Positions 1 through 5,554 of a DNA stretch of 6,667 bases are shown piece after piece. The stretch is from assembly GCA_017303735.1 (NCBI GenBank), contig JAFLCF010000223.1:1-6667 (forward strand). Direction: 5' to 3'. The notes under the pieces were generated by a model. That model had not been told where the DNA came from and did not search any database. It saw nothing but the letters and a program-made list of their open reading frames with translations. The position numbers and the translations under genes were made by a program. Origin of the DNA: Anaerolineae bacterium. Lineage in GTDB: Bacteria > Chloroflexota > Anaerolineae > Anaerolineales > Villigracilaceae. Position 1 is the stretch's first letter, and every line of letters begins with the position of its first letter.

Positions 1-1101
1 GTCCAAAAAATGCTCGCGGATGGACTCAATGTGGGCATCGGCACCGATGGACCCGCCTCGAACAACGACCTCGACATGTTTGAAGAAGTACGCCTCGCCT
101 CTTTCGTCGCCAAAGCTGCCTCAAACGACCCAACCGTTCTCCCCGCCGCCACCGCGTTGACGATGGCGACACGCCTCGGCGCGCAGGCACTCCACCTCGG
201 TCATATCACCGGCTCATTGGAAGTAGGCAAACGCGCCGATATGATCCTCGTGGATACCAATCCATTGCACAACACACCACGTTTCAAACGTGACCCGATG
301 AACGCGTATGCCCAGTTGGTCTATGCTTCCAAATCCACCGATGTGACCGATGTGATGGTCAACGGAAAATGGCTGATGCGTGACCATCAACTGCTCACGC
401 TCAACGAAAAAGAACTCATCGCCCAAGCCCGTGAACTTGCCACCAAGATCGACGCCTTCCTGACTGAACGCGAACAGTCTGTGCTTTCAAAGCTCATCGC
501 CCTCGGCGGCTCGATGGAAGAAGAATCTTTCGAGGTGCAGGTCAAGGTCAAGGTCGAAGACCCCAGCCTCATCGTCCAAAATGTGAAGCGCGAAGACATC
601 GAAATCAATGCCTACAAACATTACCGTCAGTTCGACGAATATTTCCTATTCGACGATCCCAATCAGGGACGCCTGCGTTACCGCGAAGACAGCCTCATCA
701 ACGAGAAGGGCGATATTGCCAACGTCCGCTCGCGCCTGACCCTGCTCGGTGTCAAGCGTGAAGACGAGATGGGCGAGGTATTGCTTTCGCGCAGCCGCTT
801 CCTCGCGCCAGCCACGCAATCGCTGCGTTTCTATCGCGAATACTTCAAACCGAAGACGGAAATCTCCGTCGAGAAGAATCGCCTGCGCTGGCACATCAAA
901 TACAAGAACACCGAGTTTTTCATCAATCTCGACGAAGTGAAACAGCCCGCGATGGGAACCTTCCTCGAAGTGAAGAGCCGCACCTGGAGCCGCAAAGATG
1001 CCGATCTTAAAGCAGACCTCGTACGTGAGCTGCTAGACCTGCTCGGCGTTGGACATGCTGAACCTGTTACACAAGATTACATCGAAATTTTGACAGCGTA
1101 G
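1..1101 (+). CDS. Amidohydrolase (MtaD/ATZ-type deaminase) fused to a C-terminal CYTH domain, 5' partial
   Basis: The frame is open from base 1 (V-Q-K-M), so the start lies outside the window; 366 residues are visible. Residues 1 to about 125 match the end of the 5-methylthioadenosine/S-adenosylhomocysteine deaminase (TRZ/ATZ) family: GTDG-x-ASNNDLDM holds the metal-binding Asp (visible D16), and GSLEVGKRADMILVD is the usual return to the small beta domain. The barrel with the HxH metal ligands is off the window. After a helical linker (about 130-170), residues 172-365 look like a CYTH tunnel-fold domain (CyaB adenylate cyclase/thiamine triphosphatase superfamily): FEVQVKV, HYRQFDEYF, RLRYRED, RLRWHIKY, GTFLEVKSRTW and a closing YIEIL. 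The first motif, normally ExExK, reads E-V-Q-V-K. No frameshift separates the halves. Known: CYTH proteins bind triphosphates with divalent metal. Inferred: a bifunctional nucleotide or nucleoside enzyme. Deaminase substrate and CYTH activity cannot be told from sequence. Confidence 0.85.
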   Translation, partial: VQKMLADGLNVGIGTDGPASNNDLDMFEEVRLASFVAKAASNDPTVLPAATALTMATRLGAQALHLGHITGSLEVGKRADMILVDTNPLHNTPRFKRDPMNAYAQLVYASKSTDVTDVMVNGKWLMRDHQLLTLNEKELIAQARELATKIDAFLTEREQSVLSKLIALGGSMEEESFEVQVKVKVEDPSLIVQNVKREDIEINAYKHYRQFDEYFLFDDPNQGRLRYREDSLINEKGDIANVRSRLTLLGVKREDEMGEVLLSRSRFLAPATQSLRFYREYFKPKTEISVEKNRLRWHIKYKNTEFFINLDEVKQPAMGTFLEVKSRTWSRKDADLKADLVRELLDLLGVGHAEPVTQDYIEILTA

Positions 1102-1107
1102 TTAATC

Positions 1108-1140
1108 AAGTGACAGTCATCTATGAGATGACTGTCACTT
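1108..1140 (+). terminator. Perfect 13-bp inverted repeat after the amidohydrolase-CYTH gene
   Basis: The arms AAGTGACAGTCAT (1108-1120) and ATGACTGTCACTT (1128-1140) are exact reverse complements around a 7-nt loop, 6 nt after the stop codon and 10 nt before the next ATG. The position suits a transcript-end hairpin, but no run of T follows the 3' arm, so intrinsic termination is uncertain. It could instead be an mRNA-stabilising or attenuating hairpin, or a protein-binding dyad in front of the membrane-protein gene. Confidence 0.4.
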
Positions 1141-1150
1141 CTACAATCTC

Positions 1151-2155
1151 ATGAAAACATTTAGAACAACAATTGCCACACTCCTCGCCATTCTCTTCGT
1201 CCTTACGGCTGTCTTGGCGTTACTGTTTTTCAACTTCGACCGCCACGCCTTCACCGCAGAAACTTATCAACAAGCCTTTGCCCGCGAAGATTTTTACAAC
1301 AAGATTCCCAGCCTCCTGGCACAATCCATTGCATCGGGCACAGACCCAACCCAGCAGCCGCTTGGAATGCAAGGCTTAAACCAGGAAACCTGGGATCGTT
1401 TCTTTCGCACCTTGCTTCCACCCGATGTGCTGAAACCCATCGGCGATGACGTGCTCGGCTCAACCTTTGCTTATCTCAACATGGAAACCAACTCAATCGA
1501 GGTTGACCTTAGCCCGGTTAAAACCAGCATGCTGGGTGAAACCGGCACTCAAGCCGCACTCGTCCTGATCCAATCCTTGCCCGCATGCACGATCGATCAG
1601 GCTGCAATGATCATGTTCGGAATGTTCTCTGGCGACCAGATCCAATTATGCAACCCGCCTGAAAATGTCCTGCCTATGCTCATGCCTCTCATTCAATCAC
1701 AGATGCAAGTCACCGCATCGCTCATCCCCGATCAGTTGACTCTCATCACTGCGCCGCCGCAAAACGACCCGCGCGAACGGATACAAACCCTGCGCATCTT
1801 CATGCGGTTCAGCTTGATCCTACCCATTTTGCTTTTGCTCACCCTGACAGGTTTCGCTGTGAGGTCTTTCAAAGATTGGCTTAGTTGGTGGGGTATTCCG
1901 TTCGCAAGCACAGGCTTCATCGCATTCTTAATTGGCATTCTCGGCGCGCCCATTTTTAGTGTGGTGATCGAAAGCGCCCTTGCCAGCCAATTGCCCGACT
2001 ACCTGCCCACCTTCTTGTTAGACTTTACAAAAGACTTCACTGCTGCAATGGTGCAAGCGTTGCTTACTCCAGTTGTCTTGCAAGGGATCGCATTGACGTT
2101 CATAGGTGTCTGCATGGCAGGGTTGGGGTATTACCTCTCGCACAAGCAAGCCTAG
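1151..2155 (+). CDS. Membrane protein of unknown function with a large extracytoplasmic domain
   Basis: 334 residues. One helix near the N-terminus (about 7-27) follows a short basic MKTFR end. A soluble stretch of roughly 190 residues (28-216) comes next, then three helices at about 219-237, 246-270 and 305-329 and a short HKQA tail. The first helix looks like an uncleaved anchor, placing 28-216 outside the membrane. Two of the three cysteines (C146, C167) lie in that region 21 residues apart and could form a disulfide; C321 is in the last helix. The outer region is rich in Phe/Tyr/Leu helices (AREDFYNKIPSLLAQ, FFRTLLPPDVL). I recall similar hypothetical membrane proteins in Chloroflexota but know no assigned function, and I see no catalytic motif. 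The ATG at 1151 is chosen because the anchor follows at once; no Shine-Dalgarno is visible before it, and the 13-bp hairpin ends 10 nt upstream. Confidence 0.8.
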   Translation: MKTFRTTIATLLAILFVLTAVLALLFFNFDRHAFTAETYQQAFAREDFYNKIPSLLAQSIASGTDPTQQPLGMQGLNQETWDRFFRTLLPPDVLKPIGDDVLGSTFAYLNMETNSIEVDLSPVKTSMLGETGTQAALVLIQSLPACTIDQAAMIMFGMFSGDQIQLCNPPENVLPMLMPLIQSQMQVTASLIPDQLTLITAPPQNDPRERIQTLRIFMRFSLILPILLLLTLTGFAVRSFKDWLSWWGIPFASTGFIAFLIGILGAPIFSVVIESALASQLPDYLPTFLLDFTKDFTAAMVQALLTPVVLQGIALTFIGVCMAGLGYYLSHKQA

Positions 2156-2199
2156 TTCCCCCTTTGCAACTTCTTCGCCGCGGGTCCTGTACTACGTGT

Positions 2200-2204
2200 A
2201 AAGG
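2200..2204 (+). promoter_or_regulatory. Possible weak ribosome binding site (AAAGG) for the lipoprotein gene
   Basis: AAAGG lies 5 nt before the ATG at 2210 and is the only purine-rich Shine-Dalgarno-like run at a gene start in this window. It supports the ATG at 2210, which also places a lipoprotein signal directly at the N-terminus. Nothing else recognisable was found in the short gap 2156-2209. Confidence 0.35.
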
Positions 2205-2209
2205 TACTC

Positions 2210-3334
2210 ATGCGAAGAATCATAATTTTTCCACTCCTTATTTTGTTTGTCTCCCTGGCATGCGGAAGTAATACCCCAGCGCCCACTCCCCCGCCGCCAT
2301 TGGAAGAATCTGTCTTTGATTCCACCAGCACAGCGTATGGTTTTTATCCATCTCCACCTGAGATTACCTTCGAAAGCGTCTTTCAATTATTCAAAGACAT
2401 GACGGTCCACGGTGATTTCGTTCTTGTTCAACAAAACGTAGATTGGGAAAGTTTCGTACTCGGTGTGGATGGCGAATCGCAAAAACGGACCGACATCATC
2501 AATCAAATCACATTGGCAAGGCAAAACAACCTAGATGCCGTTTTCGTGCTCGATGCACTCAATGGGCTCAACCGCCGCGAGTTCGATGGACTACCTGTCA
2601 ATTGGGAAGCGAGCTTTGCAAACCCAGATGTACGCACGGCGTTCAAGAATTATGCGTTGTGGGTGGTGAGAAATTTCCAGCCACGGTATCTCGGGCTTGC
2701 CTCTGAGATCAACACCTATATGGATGCTCATCCAAATGATGCGCAGAACTTCATCAGCTTATATAACGAGATCTACGCCTTGGTAAAAGCCGAAGCGCCT
2801 GAAACTCAAATCTTTGTCACCTTTCAATGGGATGACTTGAACAACATTTTCCCACAGCCTGAGGAGGGTGATCGTCAACGGCTCTCGCCAAACTGGGAGC
2901 AGGTTGAAGCCTTTGAGCCAAACCTGGATGTGTGGGCGATCTCATCGTACCCGTACTTCGTTTTCCAAAGCGGCGCAGACATCCCCGCAGATTACTACAG
3001 CCCGCTTCTCGAACGGACCTCGAAACCGGTTGCCTTTGCAGAAGGCGGATTCTCAACCCAAGCTTTCGCAGAATTCACGCACTCCCCCGAAGATCAGGTG
3101 GCATACTTGAATGCCATTCATGAGCAGCTAGGTCCGCGCATGGTATTCTGGGTCAACACTCTGCTAAACGACTTCAACATAGACTCATATGCCAAAGAAA
3201 TGGCGTCACAAGGTCGCAACCCAGAAGATGCTCAAATGCTCGCTAATTTTGCCTATATCGGTTTACGTGAATTTGACGGCACGCCCAAACCCGCACTTGC
3301 AGTGTGGGAGAGCTTCAGAAACCCCTCGCCTTAA
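2210..3334 (+). CDS. Lipoprotein with a glycoside hydrolase-like (clan GH-A-like) TIM-barrel domain
   Basis: 374 residues. The N-terminus is a lipoprotein signal: MRR, a hydrophobic run, and lipobox SLAC-G with the lipidated Cys at 18, followed by a Pro/Thr linker (22-30). The protein should be tethered outside the cytoplasmic membrane. Residues about 40-370 look like a (beta/alpha)8 glycosidase fold: GDFVLVQQNVDW near strand 1, an aromatic/acidic strand at VFVLDALNG, LGLASEINTY at 161-170, DVWAISSYPYF at 240-250, KPVAFAEGGFST at 272-283 and MVFWVNTLLND late. In clan GH-A the acid/base Glu follows strand 4, usually as Asn-Glu, and the nucleophile Glu ends strand 7. The candidates are E166 (with Ser, not Asn, before it) and E278. 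This may be an active exo- or endo-glycosidase with unknown substrate, or a non-catalytic sugar-binding relative. No GH family can be assigned by eye. It ends inside the four-base overlap with the convergent gene. Confidence 0.75.
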   Translation: MRRIIIFPLLILFVSLACGSNTPAPTPPPPLEESVFDSTSTAYGFYPSPPEITFESVFQLFKDMTVHGDFVLVQQNVDWESFVLGVDGESQKRTDIINQITLARQNNLDAVFVLDALNGLNRREFDGLPVNWEASFANPDVRTAFKNYALWVVRNFQPRYLGLASEINTYMDAHPNDAQNFISLYNEIYALVKAEAPETQIFVTFQWDDLNNIFPQPEEGDRQRLSPNWEQVEAFEPNLDVWAISSYPYFVFQSGADIPADYYSPLLERTSKPVAFAEGGFSTQAFAEFTHSPEDQVAYLNAIHEQLGPRMVFWVNTLLNDFNIDSYAKEMASQGRNPEDAQMLANFAYIGLREFDGTPKPALAVWESFRNPSP

Positions 3335-3768
3335 TCTCGAATATCGCGGACGGGCAATTCCCCTAAAATCTCGCGAGCTTTAAAAACATCCTTGCCGGTC
3401 ACAAATACTCGAAAGCGCGGATCATCCCAACCGTGAAAGGGAATGTCATTGCGATGTGTAGCGATGCCTTGTTGCGCCAATTTCTCTGCCAACGCCTCGG
3501 CATTTTTCAGCGAAATGAAATATCCCACCAAATGCGTATGTAGGATGCGCGTGGTCATATATTCGAAGAAGAATTCACACGCTTCCGCCTCACTCTCACC
3601 CACAAAAAGAGGCTCATCGTCGAGATTACGTTCGCTATAAAGAACAAGCCAATTTCCATTTTCATGGATCAGACAAAACGCGCCACCAGGGTAACGTGTG
3701 CCAAGAGAGTAATGTGACCGGCTACAAGCTTCTTCTTCGAGGCGTTTTTCTAATTCGGTGATGTCCAT
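3331..3768 (-). CDS. Small cytosolic protein resembling immunity proteins of toxin systems
   Basis: 145 residues from ATG at 3768, starting MDITELEKRL. The mltG stop (TAA, 3772-3770) lies one nucleotide upstream, which suggests coupled translation; another ATG at 3783 would add five residues (MAAHK) and overlap mltG. There is no signal peptide or membrane segment. An N-terminal helix is followed by YSLGTRYPGGAFCL, WLVLYSERN (40-48) and an acidic helix with SEAEACEFFFEY (59-70). The C-terminal part has an alpha/beta look with LKNAEALAEKLAQQGI (87-102) and RNDIPFHGWDDPRFRVFV (106-123). This mix of a 'xYSERx' strand, a SExEAC-FF helix and an RND-P-DPR-RVFV end resembles families I remember as polymorphic-toxin immunity proteins. 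The recollection is not exact enough to name a family. No toxin gene lies next to it here, so a domesticated or unrelated role is equally possible. Confidence 0.6.
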   Translation of the reverse strand: MDITELEKRLEEEACSRSHYSLGTRYPGGAFCLIHENGNWLVLYSERNLDDEPLFVGESEAEACEFFFEYMTTRILHTHLVGYFISLKNAEALAEKLAQQGIATHRNDIPFHGWDDPRFRVFVTGKDVFKAREILGELPVRDIRD

Positions 3769-3769
3769 T

Positions 3770-4894
3770 TTATGGGCAGCCATTCGCAAGCTGTTCTTCG
3801 AAGGTCTCTGCAAAGACGTGATAACCGGAACCATCGCAGGCGGCACGGAAGAAGTAATAGGTTGAAGTCTGCGGGTATGCGACCGCCATCAATGCCTCGA
3901 TGCCAGGGTTGGAAATGGGCGTGGGCGGCAAACCATTATTTAAGTACGTGTTGTAGGGCGAGATAACTTCCAAATCCGTCAATGCCAGTGGACTCTTCCA
4001 CCACGAGCCCGTGTCAAATTGATAACCCAACGCATATTGAATCGTGGGATCAGCATCCAACTTCATGCCGATGGCAATGCGGTTGAGATAGACCGATGCG
4101 ATCAATGATGCTTCTTCGCTATGGATCGCCTCACGTTCGACAATGGAAGCAAGCGTCACGGCTTGATAGATGCTTAAGTTTTGAGCAGCAAATCCATTTT
4201 GGATGTCTGTTGTAAGTTTGGATGTGAAGTTGCGCCCGATTACATCCAGTAATTGGTCGAGGGTGGTTTCACGCGGAAGGGTATAGGTATCGGGGAAAAA
4301 GAAGCCTTCCATACTTGCGGGCTCGGCAAAGGCAAGCACTTGCGGCGGGTTGTTTGCACCGGCGAGAAAGGCATCGGGGTCAATGGACAAGCCCGAGGTC
4401 GGGAGTGAGGCGGCGATCTCTTCGATCCGCCAACCTGGTAAGATCACAAGAGTCGCATCGGTTGGAGAAAATTTTTGCAGAGTCTGGGCAATGTCAATAA
4501 TGGATTGTGCCGGGCTGAGGGTGAAGTTGCCAGATTGAATGGTGAGGTCGATGCCAGTGTAGACGGCGTAATCGAAAAAGGCTTGCGCATCAGAGATCAG
4601 CCCCAGGCTTTGCAAACGCTCTGCAATGGATGAAACTGTTTCACCCGGCTCGACACGGAATGGTTGTGCAATGCCATTCACATTTACTGGAGTAGTGAGC
4701 AACCGCCCATGGGATAGCAAACGCGTGGCATATTCGATGCGGTCAGAGATGGAAAGCCCATTTGCAGGCGGACCATACAACAGCGAGGCGCGCGCAGGGA
4801 CGTAGTAGATCAACCCAAATATGCAGGAAAAGATCAACGTAACAACGATGGAAAGTAGAAAGTAGTATTGGTAACGGCGAAAGAATCGGGACAT
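3770..4894 (-). CDS. mltG: Endolytic murein transglycosylase MltG (YceG-like)
   Basis: 374 residues, an ordinary length for the family. MltG cuts nascent peptidoglycan glycan strands in the membrane and so sets their length. A cytoplasmic basic end (SRFFRRYQ) precedes one helix at about 11-31. A LysM-like region follows (about 70-115; FRVEPGETVSSIAERLQSLGLI), then the YceG catalytic domain. Family motifs seen: MEGFFFPDTY (195-204), ASIVEREA with the predicted catalytic Glu E253, LDADPTIQYAL (279-289), SPYNTYLNNGLPPTPISNPG (312-331), and YYFF...GYHVFAETFEEQ near the end. All look intact, so it should be active. The ATG at 4894 is the first possible start: the upstream in-frame sequence to the TAA at 4999-4997 has no ATG, GTG or TTG. 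No Shine-Dalgarno is visible because the 84 bp upstream are tandem CTCATCA on the coding strand. The next gene begins 1 nt after its stop. Confidence 0.96.
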   Translation of the reverse strand: MSRFFRRYQYYFLLSIVVTLIFSCIFGLIYYVPARASLLYGPPANGLSISDRIEYATRLLSHGRLLTTPVNVNGIAQPFRVEPGETVSSIAERLQSLGLISDAQAFFDYAVYTGIDLTIQSGNFTLSPAQSIIDIAQTLQKFSPTDATLVILPGWRIEEIAASLPTSGLSIDPDAFLAGANNPPQVLAFAEPASMEGFFFPDTYTLPRETTLDQLLDVIGRNFTSKLTTDIQNGFAAQNLSIYQAVTLASIVEREAIHSEEASLIASVYLNRIAIGMKLDADPTIQYALGYQFDTGSWWKSPLALTDLEVISPYNTYLNNGLPPTPISNPGIEALMAVAYPQTSTYYFFRAACDGSGYHVFAETFEEQLANGCP

Positions 4895-4977
4895 GATGAG
4901 TGATGAGTGATGAGTGATGAGTGATGAGTGATGAGTGATGAGTGATGAGTGATGAGTGATGAGTGATGAGTGATGAA
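4894..4977. repeat. Tandem heptamer array (TGATGAG, 12 units) abutting the mltG start codon
   Basis: On the + strand eleven exact copies of TGATGAG run from 4894 to 4970, followed by a twelfth unit TGATGAA (4971-4977), 84 bp in all. On the mltG coding strand this reads CTCATCA repeated. The first base of the array is the complement of the A of the mltG ATG, so the array takes up the entire ribosome-binding region. The unit length is not a multiple of three, and the coding-strand direction has no stop in any frame. Exact copies suggest recent expansion and length variability between cells. Confidence 0.97.
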
Positions 4978-4996
4978 AAGGAATATTGTCTGGGTC

Positions 4997-5052
4997 TTAC
5001 TTATTACTTAAAACTCGTTACTTATTTCTTATTCTTCATTTCTCACTACTTA
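4997..5052 (-). repeat. Degenerate heptamer array (consensus TAAGTAA, 8 units) starting at the ruvX stop codon
   Basis: Read on the minus strand from 5052 downwards, the sequence divides into eight 7-mers: TAAGTAG, TGAGAAA, TGAAGAA, TAAGAAA, TAAGTAA, CGAGTTT, TAAGTAA, TAAGTAA. The first three bases are the TAA stop of ruvX. Units share a T-R-A-G pattern and purine richness with the TGATGAG array at 4894-4977, but lie on the opposite strand. A 19-nt non-repeat centre (4978-4996) separates the two arms, so both point inwards. Confidence 0.75.
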
Positions 5053-5472
5053 TACCCCACTCCCCCGCTTAGACTCAAGATACGATTGCAAAATAACCAC
5101 AGCGGCGAATTCATCCTGATGACCAGCGCGTTTTTTACGGGAGACGCCAAGTTCGATACGGGCGGCACGGGCGATTTGGGTGCTGTGTGATTCGTCCCAC
5201 ATTTCGATGGGAATATTCGTCTGGTTGCGAAGCTCATCGGCGAAGCGACCCGCACGGCGCCCCGCCGGGTTGGGGTTGCCATCTTCATCGTAAGACTGAC
5301 CCACCACGATCAGACCGACATCGTTTTGGGCGGCAATGTCTGCCACTTGAGCGGCGTCAATGACACGCGAAACATGTTGAATGACTTTCAATGGGCTGGC
5401 GATGGTGGCGGTCGGGTCGCTCAGGGCAAGACCGATTCGTTTTTCACCGTGGTCAACTGCGAGAATTCTCAT
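5050..5472 (-). CDS. ruvX: RuvX/YqgF family protein (putative Holliday junction resolvase / pre-16S rRNA nuclease)
   Basis: 140 residues from ATG at 5472, a standard length for this RNase H-fold family. It starts MRILAVDHGEKRIGLALSDP, the canonical N-terminus with first acidic residue D7. Then come IVVGQSYDEDG (55-65), the conserved GRRAGRFADEL (71-81), WDESHST (92-98) with D93/E94, and HQDEFAAVVILQSYLES (118-134) with the last acidic residue D120. All expected metal-binding acids are present. Family members are linked to 5' maturation of 16S rRNA in E. coli and to Holliday junction cleavage in other work; the sequence does not decide between them. An upstream ATG at 5520 would add 16 residues (MSFHGLLS...), but those are encoded by the heptamer repeat and lie outside the family domain, so 5472 is preferred. 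No clear Shine-Dalgarno precedes it. Its neighbour mltG is a frequent partner in other bacteria. Confidence 0.95.
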   Translation of the reverse strand: MRILAVDHGEKRIGLALSDPTATIASPLKVIQHVSRVIDAAQVADIAAQNDVGLIVVGQSYDEDGNPNPAGRRAGRFADELRNQTNIPIEMWDESHSTQIARAARIELGVSRKKRAGHQDEFAAVVILQSYLESKRGSGV

Positions 5473-5481
5473 GGGCACTTT

Positions 5482-5554
5482 GCGACGATGGACGATGGAC
5501 AACAGACCATGGAAAGACATATTCCATCGTCCATCGCCAACGGTCTATCGTCTA
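5482..5554. repeat. Inverted degenerate heptamer element with a perfect 14-bp dyad
   Basis: CGATGGACGATGGA (5486-5499) and TCCATCGTCCATCG (5523-5536) are exact reverse complements around a 23-nt loop. Each arm is itself a heptamer tandem. The left arm (+ strand, from 5482) reads GCGACGA, TGGACGA, TGGACAA, CAGACCA, TGGAAAG. The right arm (minus strand, from 5554) reads TAGACGA, TAGACCG, TTGGCGA, TGGACGA, TGGAATA. The first three bases of the right arm are the TAG stop of the baseplate-like gene. In the operon transcript it would fold as a hairpin just before ruvX. No T-run follows, so it is not an obvious terminator. Confidence 0.8.

Noticed and set aside
3370..3377. Palindrome CTCGCGAG near the convergent junction as a possible terminator
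   Set aside because: Only 8 bp, lies within codons of the minus-strand gene and has no proper stem-loop.
4894..4977. CRISPR-like array
   Set aside because: Units are 7 bp and contiguous, with no spacers; this is a simple tandem repeat.
5032..5039. Minus-strand ATG (5039) giving a mini-peptide MKNKK before mltG
   Set aside because: Five codons made of degenerate heptamer units, out of frame with mltG and without a ribosome binding site; most likely chance.
4963..5190. + strand open frame starting inside the TGATGAG array and running antisense to ruvX
   Set aside because: Its start is a by-product of the repeat, and the rest mirrors ruvX codons.
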